From Turritopsis dohrnii (taxonomy: Eukaryota > Cnidaria > Hydrozoa > Anthoathecata > Oceaniidae), in NCBI GenBank assembly GCA_027922465.2, contig BQMF02000095.1:310001-374000 (forward strand): DNA of 64,000 bases, given 5' to 3'. Shown piece by piece: positions 50,190 to 61,196 of this stretch. Positions within the stretch are counted from its first letter, which is position 1; every line of letters begins with the position of its first letter. A program made the position numbers and the translations under genes. A model generated the notes under the pieces. The model saw nothing but the letters and a program-made list of their open reading frames with translations. It was not told the origin of the DNA and searched no databases.

Positions 50190-50320
50190 TGGAGTTTTTT
50201 CGCGCAAACAGAAATGGTCAAAATTTTGCGGGAACTAAATTTCGCGGAGTTTGCGATTTAGGGGATTTTCCACGAAATTTTCAATTTTCAGCCAACCGCG
50301 GAATTTTTTTAAATGAATTT
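50190..50320. repeat. TTTTGCGGGAACTAAATTTCGCGG repeat, copy A
   Basis: Contains TTTTGCGGGAACTAAATTTC, GCGGAGTTTGCGATTTAGG and the reverse-type CCACGAAATTTTCAATTTTC, then CCGCGGAATTT. Same vocabulary as the copies at 50608 and 62543. Confidence 0.6.
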
Positions 50321-50607
50321 CTGAATCTTGAATTTGAAATTTTTTTAAACATTCTTGTTAACATTGTTTTTCTTCGTTTTCCTTATTTTGGCTAGAAACT
50401 CGGAAGAAATTCTACTCCTAAGTCGGGAACTTACAAGCATGCCCATATTCCCCTTTGCTATTGCTTAGTTCGGCAAAGAAACATTCATAAAATGAAATTT
50501 GACCTGAAAATAAACAATAAGAAGATACTTATGTGTTACAGAAGAAAAGAATGAACACGACAAACATGCGGTTGCTGTATTAAATGATGGTACCTTAAAG
50601 GAAAGGA

Positions 50608-50763
50608 ATTGTTTGCGGATGAAATTTGTACGGAACGTTTTTTTTGCGGAACTTATTTTTGCAGATTAAATAAATTCCGCAAAAATGAATAAATATTGGT
50701 CATCCGTAAAAATAAATTCCGCAAAAGTTTCCATTCGTAAAAATTTACTCCGCAAAATTTTCG
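50608..50763. repeat. TTTGCGGAAC foldback repeat, copy B
   Basis: The first half has GGAACGTTTTTTTTGCGGAAC and TTATTTTTGCAG; the second half has the inverse AATTCCGCAAAA three times (50676, 50711 and the related ACTCCGCAAAATTTTCGG). Consistent with a foldback MITE. Confidence 0.65.
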
Positions 50764-51095
50764 GAATTTTTCACCCATAAGGAACTGATTTTTCACTTTG
50801 GTTTGAATATAACTGAAAGACTCGTCTTTGCAAAACGTTTGGAAAATGAGAAAGGGGGTTGAAGAAGTGAGGTTATTGAACACCTAAGGATTTATTCATT
50901 ACTCTTCGTCAAAAACAATATAAGCAACATCAGCACTTGCAACAGGTTTTGCGCTTCGTACTGTTGCTATTACTTTGAGAAACGATCTTATGTCGGTGGC
51001 GGAGGTATGACAGTTTTTCTTTGTTTTTTTGCTCTTTTCCTTCATGGGAAATAGACCTAGACTGAGTAATATATTCAGTTGCATGCGTTATATTG

Positions 51096-51197
51096 ACCAG
51101 GGTGGGACCTTGAAAACCTGGAAATCAGACCAAGTGGCCTTGAAAACCTGGAAAATCAAGTATTTTTTATTGGAAACTTTGAAAACCTTGAAATGAG
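51096..51197. repeat. CCTTGAAAACCTGG short tandem-like repeat
   Basis: CCTTGAAAACCTGGAAA occurs twice, then ACTTTGAAAACCTTGAAATG. A related phrase (CCTGGAAAAACCCTGGAAATT) is at 61.45 kb. A dispersed repeat family is likely. Confidence 0.5.
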
Positions 51198-52157
51198 TGT
51201 TTATTACAGTAGGTTTTATTACAGTAAACCATGCAGTAAGATCTACCATCACTTGCATTCTTAGTACAAAAAACTCATCCTGAGTGTCAAAACTTCATCA
51301 ACACTAAGTTGTGGGCCACACATTGTAGTTTAATAGCTTGACGGTTCCAAAGAAAATATTGTAAAGAGACGTTTAGAAGCAAATAAAAAAGAAAAGAAAT
51401 CAAATACTGAATTTTGATATTAATACTTACTTCGTAATTATCGATAGAGCGACATTGTGATGACGTCACTAGTTACATTTCTTATTACTTAGTAATATTT
51501 ACGTATTATTTCCGTTCCGCAGTGGGATAATTTCAATCTTTAAAACGAGGCGAAACTTGTTGGCTCAACCATAACACGATGTTAGCGAGCGGCAAATCAG
51601 AAATCGACTTTGAAAAATTGATGTAACAGGCACTTAGAAAATTTTGTGCAAATTGGTGCCAAAATTCTCTTGAAAAAATTATCAAAAATTAATGTCAAAT
51701 TCGATATCAGCATAGTCGACTAATGCAGAGATATGTTACCTGCATCAGGACATCATGTACAAATTTTCCTGATAATATTTTGAATATTTGGTCCACAATT
51801 CTCCACCTGCTTAATCATGAGGGCTTCACATCTTAAACGTTGGTGTAATTTAATAACCGTACCTTCCTCGAGTTTCTTTTTAAATATCGTGATTTGATTA
51901 AGTTAGTATATCCACAACATCAAATCATCTCAATGTTGTTTATTGGGAGGCACGTGATAAAAACATGTGTTTTAAAACACTGTGTCCAGGACATCACAAC
52001 TTGAGAAAAAGAAGACGAGAGATGTGAAAACATTATTAAGCGTTTCAGATATATTTGATATTTGTACACAGGTCAAAAGAGTCTCGAACAAGCCTTGAAA
52101 CCAAAATTTCGAAAACCTCTCCACCATATTGTTACAGAGGACCAAGATCCACAAGCT

Positions 52158-55100
52158 TTACCATTTTCCTTTTTCAGCTGTAAAAACAAAAAAAGAATCG
52201 AAAGAATCATATACCAAGTGAGACAAGTGTTGTGAGACGCTGACGCCTGAGGATGAAATGTTCGTTACCTTCGGCATCTATTCGATGCTTTCGCTGTTCT
52301 TTATTTTCCTCTTCCAAATCGTCGACGAATTTTTTGAAGATTAACACACCATCACGCAAAGACGTCCTCAGAAAATGCTCTAAAAATTATTTATCTGTAA
52401 GAAACATTTGAGAATGGCAAAAACTTCAAGCTGCATTGTAATATTAAGACTTTAAGCTACAAAAGCTTTCATGAAACAAGCCTTATAAAAACACTGGCGC
52501 TAAAAATCTGTCATATTTAACATCAGGCGAAATATCTCAAAGAAGACAACAATTAAAGAAATACCCATTTTTGTCTTGACATTCGTGTCTTCTTCATTTT
52601 TCAATTGGTCTAACTCTTGAAGCAGTTGACTAAAGAGAAAAGGTTACCAAATAACAAGTTGACTAAAGAGAAAAGGTTACCAAATAACAAGTTGACTAAA
52701 GAGAAAAGGTTACAAAATAACAGGGTTCAAGAAACAGTAAAACGCTTTCGAAACACAGTAAAAGCCCACCTCACAGTCGGAACAGCAAGAGGATCAAACT
52801 CTTCACATTTCCGAGGATTTATCGGAACGCAAACTCTTCCTAGAAAAACAACCATCAGTCCAGTTATTGAAAAAAATATCAAATCAGATCGCAAGCAAAT
52901 CTCTTGAAATAACTCGATTTATAAATGGAGTCCAAATCAATACCTGTTTTTGGATGAACACAAAAGGGGCTTTTTAACAAATGATTCAATCCTTTACTGA
53001 CATTGATATCTAGCCTTGGATAAACATACTGAAACATAATTTCGGCCACAACATGTTTCTAAAGCAAAACACAAAACCTCCACTTCAACAGTAAAACACA
53101 AAACCTTCACTTCAACAGTAGCTCAGTGAATTTCCAGATGAAAAATTCTCTCAATAAATAATACGGAAGACAAACTACGAATGCGTTTAATACTTTGATG
53201 GACACTAGATCTTCTAATGTCTTCCATTTTCGTTCTGTTGTCATTTTTTCTTCGTTCCACCTTGAAGCCACTTTATCTCTCGTAGCTAATTCTTGATGTT
53301 AAGTACTGAACATTAGATAATGCACCGATTCATTATAGAACAAAATGGCAAGGCTTTACATCAAATTATAACTACTGATGTTTGGTGTTAAAACTTTTAA
53401 ATAGAAATACAACAGTAATTAAATATAAATATAAAAACGAATTTCAACAACAGATCAAAACCAAAAAAAAATAACTAAAAAATGCCCTTCTAAAGGAGGA
53501 ATGACTCAAAACTTCCTTCAGAGCGCGGCAAGTGCACACGAGAGTGAAGTCTTCCGCATATTCATACTCAGCCTTCATTTGATAATTTTCGAAAAGAAAA
53601 ATGACGAAACAAGGTTGGAATCCTTTCCATAAATTAATCTATGGATAAACAACATCATATGAAAGATCAAGAACAGTCAATACATTCTTGGTAAGAATAG
53701 GTTCAAATTCCACCAACAATTTATGGTCCTTAGTGAAATCATTTTAAGGTAAAAATTTACCAACTATCATCAACTGTTGTTTCAAAATACTCTCTGATAT
53801 TTCTTTTAACAAAAAAACCCTTTGATCCAGTTTAAGAAACAGGCAAATCCAACAGAGATGTCAGGATTTGACAACGTAATGTCAAAAAATGGCAGTCCTA
53901 CTTTTTACACTTTGTTAATGCAAAATTCTTGAAAGTCTTTCTTAAATCAACGGGGTTTTAGGAACAGGTTTACTGACTGTCCATCAAAATGTGTTGCCCA
54001 TGTGTAGACAAACTATTTGAGAAAGCCAAAAGATCATTAACAAGTTGAACTCTTGAACATACTTGAATGGATTAACAATGCACCCTAAAAAGCCCATAAT
54101 AATCACCTATGAGCCTATTTATTAGTACCTGCAATCTCACTTGATAGTCATCACAACAGCAACCTGCTTATAACAATTATAATAAACTCTAATATTGAAA
54201 CTCTGCAATATTGAAAGACATTGGACGGGACTACTCCCAACTCTGAGAATGAAAATTGAAAGGATACATTCGTCTGGAATTAGTTTTAGCATTTTTTCTT
54301 CTTGCTCTTTCGTATCTAATATGTTTTGTTCTCTCAAATAATGATTGTCGAAGAATTTTTTTACAACAACCAATGCACGTCTGAAAACAAAAACACGAAT
54401 CCCACTCTTATACAGAAAGAACTAGAGCAATAAATATCAAAACAAAACAGACATATATACAGTTGAGCAAACATTTTCCATTAGAAGCAAAATATTCGCA
54501 CTTTTTCTGTACACTTCATTACAATATTTTAACATTTTCCTTTTTTGAAACAACTTACTGAAGAGAAGGATGAAGGAAGTCTCCTTTTATATTTACTTTC
54601 TTTGCTTGAGCCTCACCACCCTATATAATGTAAAAAATAATTCATCAGCTATAGGATCTTTTAACTGCAACTTATTATTAAGTAGGTAATGGTAATCAAA
54701 ATCTACATAACATCAAGGGCTACTCATTTACCTTGATGAGAGTCAAATATTCAGCAACTGCGGAGCGACCAGCCTGTGTAAGTTTTCTTGCAGAACTGTC
54801 AGCAACCCAGCAATGGATACCACGGCGACCACTGTACACCCATAAGCGATGCTTAAATCCAAAATCCTCTGAAATAGTATCAACCCAAAGCAATGAAATT
54901 ACGTTTATACTGCAACCAAAAACATAAACAATGGAACAAATTCTTACGGATCATACCTTCAAGTGCTTTATCCATTACTTGCAAAGCCACAGTCATGAAC
55001 ATCCAACATTTATTACAAATAGATGCACCACTTTAAAACACAAAATCAAAATCAAGTATTTGATTAAACACATGTGCAAAAAACTTCAGGACAATGGGAA

Positions 55101-55738
55101 AGAAAAGTTGAAAATCATAGAATAGAATAGCATCAGCAATACAGAAAAAACAAAACTCTTTACCTGCAACAGGTTCTCACATCATCATAATCGGTCATAT
55201 CGATATCAAATACAAGCTCTTTCTCTACAGGCTTAAAAGCTCCTGCTTGTAATGTTTTGTGATGTTTAGGCTAAAAGTAATTATACAAACAAATCAGAAA
55301 CAAACTTTCTAAAAATGAAACATTAACATTTTTACATGAAATACATAATACCTTATAATTATAAATAGCTCCAATATCTATTTTATACGGCACTCGTTTT
55401 TGTAATTCCTTTTCAAGTTCTGAAGAATTCGCAAACGACAAGTAACGAACATATACATCATCCTTTAGTGTGAAAGAGAACTCACGATTTTCAAAGTTTT
55501 TTGTACCTAGAAATAGATAACCATAATATTGTTTTACATAAAAATTTTTCTGTGGACACTGTATAATTTGTCTATTCATAGAAAGATAAAAAAAGAAAAT
55601 GTTTTAACCTGCTCCATATTGTAACCATTTATAGTATAGTTTTTGTGGAAACAATAGTGTGTAGTATTGTTTTAATAATTCAGCAAGATCTTCTTGTTCA
55701 TAATTTTGTTGCGCTATTCTAGTATTATTTACCTCCAT
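52158..55738 (-). CDS. PRIM1: PRIM1, DNA primase small (catalytic) subunit
   Basis: Makes RNA primers within the DNA polymerase alpha-primase complex. Thirteen minus-strand exons: 55738-55609, 55506-55352, 55270-55164, 55030-54957, 54868-54732, 54620-54559, 54380-54268, 53285-53194, 53058-52944, 52839-52770, 52629-52565, 52379-52269 and 52177-52158; 416 codons plus stop (420 in human). All phases fit. Motifs: [30 protein letters not shown], catalytic DxD in [12 protein letters not shown] (Asp 117 and 119), zinc cysteines CC...[23 protein letters not shown] with the catalytic-site Arg/His cluster, and third Asp 307 in [18 protein letters not shown]. The start [20 protein letters not shown] fits the short family N-terminus. 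The exon at 53285 uses an acceptor chosen because the alternative places a stop in frame. The exon at 52629 has a triplicated acceptor. Confidence 0.96.
52625..52723 (-). repeat. 33-bp tandem triplication across a PRIM1 3' splice site
   Basis: Three copies of a 33-bp unit beginning GTTGACTAAAGAGAAAAGG at 52625, 52658 and 52691; the first two are identical and the third has two changes near its end. On the PRIM1 strand each copy carries a pyrimidine tract and acceptor, CCTTTTCTCTTTAG followed by TCAAC. Only the copy at 52625-52657 joins the known exon without a stop. Confidence 0.95.
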
Positions 55739-56249
55739 GCTTCCAAACTTTTACTTTTCTATGAAGTGAATTAAAAAAATTAAACACTTTCAAAGCATTG
55801 TCAGGATCAATAAGAGACACATTTGTTTCATATTATAAAATAATAATTCAACTTTCTGGTATCAAGGAAATAATGTGCAACAACAAATATATGTTGCGTT
55901 GAAAGACCTTACAGATACATGAAAACCAACTCTAACTAATTCACTTTTTTTTCCAAGTCAAGCATCCTCACATGCGAGAGAAAAAACTCAACACTTTCAC
56001 AGTATACTTTTACGGAATGGCTGCACCAAAGACACAACAGAATTGATCTCATGAGGAAGATAATTTCTATCTTTAGCATATTCATAAGCATCTTGTGTGG
56101 AGCATATTGCAAGCAGGAAGGTACAAGTATGGTCTTAAAATTTCTTGATTAAGACTTAATCAAATATAAACAAACTAAACAAACTATCACACACCTCAAA
56201 CAATTAAGTGCCTTGTTTTGAAATTGAGGCATGCAAATATCGCATGCCC
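55739..56249. other. PRIM1 upstream region
   Basis: About 510 bases of AT-rich DNA. It should hold the PRIM1 promoter and 5' UTR. No CAAT/TATA arrangement or ORF was convincing. Confidence 0.5.
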
Positions 56250-57209
56250 TCATTTTTTATATGCCAAGGCCTGGGACTCCCCATCACGAAAAAAAATCTT
56301 TGGTTGTTGAGCTGACGAATTTGGGTTCTCCATCACTCGACATTTTATCGGGGACTCCGAATTAGGCGAAATAGTTTTGATGAGTCCCTCTGAATAAGCT
56401 TGTGGTGATCCTTTTGCCACACAAAATACATCAGACCACCCTAAAAGCCGGTTGACCACGACAAGGTAGTGTTGTCTGATGCACTCAAAAAAATCTGCAT
56501 ACATCTATTCAAATGGTGAAGCTGGTGGTATGGTATCCCTGGTTGGGATTGAGCATTCTTTAAACAATCTGAACATGATTGATGACAGTGTTCAATTTTT
56601 TCTGACAGAATACGATGACCCTAGCTGGAAAATACATGGTGTATACACCTTGGTATGCAGAGTGGAGTACGTCCAATACAGTCAGCCAGAGGGATGGTAG
56701 TATGATGACGCGGTCATCGTAAATCACAACATCCTCTGTGGTCATCACAGTATCGCCTGCATGGTTCTGTTGTTGGGTTGGTCTGGTATCTTTCAGGAAA
56801 ACCTTGAAGAATTCTCTCTCTGAGGACCACAGCTGCATGTTTATGATAGATGTCAGCCTGTTGGTGTTGACATGGATTGCAGCAGTAATGACAGACTCGT
56901 TCAGGCTAAGCCGTTTTCTTTTGGTGAAGGAGATGGGTTTCGAGAGGTAGCATTGGCTGCAAAATTTGTATCAGGTATCCAGATGATCTTGAAATACCAT
57001 GACAGGGTCCTTTGTTTCAACCGGAAGAGGCGAGTGTTTGGAATCTCACCAAGAAGCGTCCCGTCACCATAAAAACAGGGACGAGTGGCTTCTGGATCTG
57101 TGGCAACGATAAGTTTTTGACAACCCATAGTGAAGTATCTGGTCTGCTCAAGTGCCCATGTGACACTCTCTATTTCCACAACCACATTTGCTGGAAATAT
57201 TTGGACCAA
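56250..57209 (-). pseudogene. Decayed Ty3/gypsy-like pol fragment (RNase H and integrase)
   Basis: Minus strand, in order. RNase H-like part (57209-56901): VTWALEQTRYFTMGCQKLIV and NTRLFRLKQRTLSWYFKIIW. Then the integrase zinc-binding region (56838-56560): VMTTEDVVIYDDRVIILPSL and VLDVLHSAYQGV. Then the start of the integrase core (56504-56250): HYLVVVNRLLGWSDVF and KGSPQAYSEGLIK. The frame changes between parts and the core ends early, so it is a relic. No LTRs seen. The strand matches PRIM1 and it sits upstream of that gene. Confidence 0.85.
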
Positions 57210-57232
57210 GAAAAAAATTGAGTTACGTCAAC

Positions 57233-57275
57233 CGGGGCAACTTTGACAATGGGGGGTGGTGACTTTGACAGTCTA
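57233..57275 (+). repeat. GGGGCAACTTTGAC / GGTGACTTTGAC motif pair
   Basis: CCGGGGCAACTTTGACAATG is followed by GGGGGGTGGTGACTTTGAC. It resembles the 18-bp tandem at 31.3 kb and the GGGGTGACTTGAAA copies at 58498 and 58695. Confidence 0.6.
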
Positions 57276-58192
57276 TTTTACTGACGTAATTTTTTTTGTT
57301 TTTATCTCTATTTACTTTTTTTCTTTGTTTATTTTACCCTCGCTGCGTTTCTGTTAAGTTAACTAGCGAAAAAAAATGTTAAAGCACTATTTCAAAATAA
57401 GATCTCTAATAGATGAGTTTCTTAGTGACGTAATGTTTATAAACACCAGTGTTCTTTGCTCGATAATTACGGTATATTGCAACATAGAATATCATTAATC
57501 AAGTCATTTTCCTGTGAGTATGCGCACGCAGCCTCGCAGGAAATAAAAGTCTCTTTATACACTTCAAAATGTTGTCACTTTATTTGGTTCTCTGGAGTCC
57601 CCTTAAAGACAATCGACATTAGAAAGTTTCAATACACATTAGCACTTCCTATCTATTTTCATACATTGTATTTGATTTTTAGTATGTACAAGGTAGCTAT
57701 AAAAGTGTAATTAACATTATTGGAAACTCGTCTATAAAATTTTGTGCTATAGAAGAAGTTTAAAAGCAAATGTATTATTATTATTATTGATAATCTTTAT
57801 ACAGGATATTCGTTTCAGTTCTATATGCATATCTACAAAGTATATACATAAGAAAAACTGTTCTACCCAACAAGTCCTGTGCTGTGTAGATAAAAGATAG
57901 CATGAGAGAATGTAAACCTGAAATTCATCTACCTCTACCACACACAACCTCCTTGTCGGTGTGTCGTGTTTTGTTAAAAAAAAAACACAACGTAGATCAA
58001 TAGTGTTTCATCGAAACACAAACCATCACTGGCATTCATTCATGAAACAAAAAAACATCTCACGCTTGATTATTGTTTTGTATCAGTACTTTCAATTTCT
58101 GCATTGGCGGGAAATTTGTCTCACTTATCTTTCAATTTTACAAGGACCGCATATTTGAGACCACTTTACCGATTAGAAGCCATGTTGATATT
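57276..58192. other. Region upstream of RPS29
   Basis: About 0.9 kb, AT-rich, no supportable ORF. It includes a short TATTATTATTATTATTG run near 57775. It presumably ends in the RPS29 promoter. Confidence 0.5.
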
Positions 58193-58230
58193 CTTTTTAA
58201 CGCTGTCAGGCACGAGTGATAGACGAAAAG
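58193..58230 (+). promoter_or_regulatory. Possible 5' TOP start and leader of RPS29
   Basis: A C followed by five T (CTTTTTAACG) starts at 58193, 38 bases before the RPS29 ATG. Ribosomal-protein mRNAs commonly begin with a C and an oligopyrimidine tract under mTOR/LARP1 control. The transcription start is inferred only from this motif and its distance. Confidence 0.4.
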
Positions 58231-61165
58231 ATGGTTCACTCTAAAGTTTGGTATAGCCATCCCCGTAGCTATGGTCCCGGATCTAGAAAATGGTAAGATA
58301 CTCGTTTTGGTTATAATTCATCGAATCTTTGTTTTGTTTCTTTAAAATCTATCTCTCGTTTCTTCATCAATTCAGTCTCTGTGCTGATTAAAGGGTATAT
58401 TACTGAATTGGGACTACCTATATACGGACAGAAAGAAACAACATCATTACTAAACAGCATCATTGCGTGCTTTCGAGATGAAACTTGTATCGTAAAACGG
58501 GGTGACTTGAAACAAAATTCGCCGTTTTTTCAAAAGATTTGTTCATAACTTTTAATCTAAGAAAGTAATTACTGTGAAATTTTGAAAAAAGGTCCATTTA
58601 TCTTTTGTCTTTCAGATAACGAGGTGTTACTAATTGATGCATATCATCTCAAGTTATTTCTTCACAAAGTACATTTACTGAAATTTATCGTGCGGGGGTG
58701 ACTTGAAAGTGCTGTTTGCACAAAATTGTTATTTTATAGAGTGCCAAAACAGAAAGCGTGTGATCTACGATTACTTGTGCGTATAAACCATAAATTAAAA
58801 TAATTTGTCAATGCCAATTTCTTTTTATTAAGTGATGGAGAGTGTTAGTAAATTTTGGTAACTCAAAATTTCAGAATGGTAAAAGATTGTAAGAAATAAG
58901 TTCTTAATTACATTTTTCCAAGATATTTTCCTTATTTTCACAAAAACCACTTTCATTTTTCACAAAAACATACTAGCCGAAATAACATGAAAATGGCTTT
59001 CCATCGATGTAATTTTTTTTAAAAATTTGCTATATTCATTTAAAAAAACAGCTTTAAAATTTCCGTTTTCCAACATAATGAAACACACTGTATATACACC
59101 ACCAATGAACTTAATTACATGCAAATGACATGAAAAATCCTATATTTTGGGGATAAGATTAAGTTTTTATTGATCTTTTTAGATATTACAGTGATATCAC
59201 ATAATATGCCTTAAACATTTTGATATGTGCTTTCAATCTTCGTAATTACGAATAGAATTCCCAATGTTGGAAATACAAAAATTTATCAGAGATCTTGATC
59301 ATTAAAAGTATGTATATCCTCTATAAATTTAGACTCAAACTTACCAAAATTTTGTATTGCATTAAAAGATTTATAATATTTTGAATTTACAGACAGTCAG
59401 AACATTTCAATTTGCTATTGTGGTTAAGAAGATCATTCGTAATTAAAGGCATTGGCCATACAACTTAGCTAGAGAAACATCAAACAAAAGTGGCGAAGAG
59501 TAGACAAACACTTAATGTTGGAGCTGAGGAGAAAAGTAAGCTGAGATGTACGAATCCAGAGCTTAAAAAGTATTACAGCCCACACATGAAATAAACGTGA
59601 ATCTTTTGTATCTAGAAAGGCTTAAACATTTAGACAATAAAAGTTCAACGAAATATAAATTTTTCATCCAAACCACAGTTTAAACCAGTCATTGATTAAA
59701 TCTTTGAAAGGAAGGAATAGAACTCCATCATATTGGAGCATGCCATTTATGTCATTTCCCTGCATGTTGCTAAAATCAAGAAAAACATAGTAGGTTTTAA
59801 GAAGCCTAATTATGTCTATGGAATTTGTATGAAAGCCATAAAAAAAAAAACAGTATTAGTTGTGAGGGTTGTGAAATAGGGAGTTAATTTGGATGTGGTG
59901 ACATTTTCTGCAAGCAAACCTTTGCAAAGAACTGACATTTCTTCTTGTTAAAAATATGACAACCTGTGACAGAAATGAGCAACTGAGATTTGCTGGTTTT
60001 CTAATATTAAATAGTTCTGGATTATCATCAATACTTGCAAAGGCAGTAAACCTCGTATTTGTAATAATAATCATATATGTTTCATGTTATTTACTGAGTA
60101 CGTATGGACGATGTATGGATGAGTGTCACTTTCAAATTGAATGGCTGACATATGAGAAATATTCAAATTGGGTTAAAACAGTTCCAAAAATTAGATCAAA
60201 AGTTAAATGTTTGTTTTGTCAAACTGAGTTTGATATTTCAAATATGGGTGTTCCTGCTCTTGATTCTCATGCTGCTGGGAGGAAACACTAGCCAGGGGCT
60301 AATACAGGTCAAATTTCATAGCGGTAACCGCTATTGGGCGCCAAGATCGAGGCGCCTAAATTCAAAAAAAAAAGGGAAAAATTTTTTTTTGAAAAGATCA
60401 ACAAAGAATGTGAGAAGAGCAAAACGAAAGAAAGGGAAAAAAGGAATCGTGAGGAGAAACAAAACTCGTTCATCTTATTTTAAAGCGGAGAGACAACCTC
60501 GTTACCGTCGCTTCTTCTCTCTTTTGCGCTAAATCAGACTTACGATTTAGCGTAAAGCAGAGAAGAAGCGCTGGGAAAGAAGGGCACTCTGTGAGGTTTC
60601 CATACCTGGTTACTATCTAGCATCTCTAAGCACAACTTAATCGAACTCTTCAAAAGCATCACTTTTATTAACTATTGATTTTTCGCAAATTAGTTTTTAC
60701 TTGTTTATGGTAGTCTATTGATCCAACTGTTAAATTATTGGTGGCCATACCCTTGTCTAGCCTTTGGCTATATGTATGGTCTCCAGCCATTAATATTATC
60801 ATACTTTTATGCTGATTTGTAATGTGCTTCTTTAAAATGGCAAATAAACAATTACTACTTACTACTACTACCAAGGCTAGGTGATTACTTTACGAACTGA
60901 AACTTTCGAAATGATTATATAGTCCTGTAAAATATACACAAAGTAAGGAAATCAAAAATGGCGGAAGGTAAACACGCCGATTCGCGTGATTGAATTTCGA
61001 AGGAAGATTCTACAGGAAAGACTGTTACGACACGAATAACAAGAAATGAGAAAGTTTTAAGGGACTAAGAATATGTATAGTATGTTAAAATAGAACGCAT
61101 TTTGGACCATTCTAGGCCCTCGAATCGAAAATTTTCCCCGGACCCCACAGAGGGGGCTTACAGCG

Positions 61166-61196
<31 letters not shown>

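Larger units (their letters stand above)
48918..52157. other. SNAP25-PRIM1 intergenic region with MITE fragments
   Basis: 3.2 kb between the SNAP25 stop and the PRIM1 stop (convergent genes). Apart from the foldback repeats at 50.2 and 50.6 kb and the CCTTGAAAACCTGG repeat at 51.1 kb, nothing is supportable. A 61-codon minus-strand frame at 50899-51084 is open but unrecognised. Confidence 0.5.

Noticed and set aside
50899..51084. 61-codon minus-strand ORF near PRIM1
   Set aside because: PRIM1 already ends properly at 52158, no linking splice site was found, and the peptide matches nothing I know.
59856..60074. Minus-strand ORF in RPS29 intron
   Set aside because: Low-complexity and unsupported; overlaps the transposon-derived plus-strand frame.
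60152..60532. 126-codon Lys/Arg-rich plus-strand ORF
   Set aside because: It runs across the boundary of the TIR element at 60293 and through an A-run, so it is a chance fusion of unrelated sequence.
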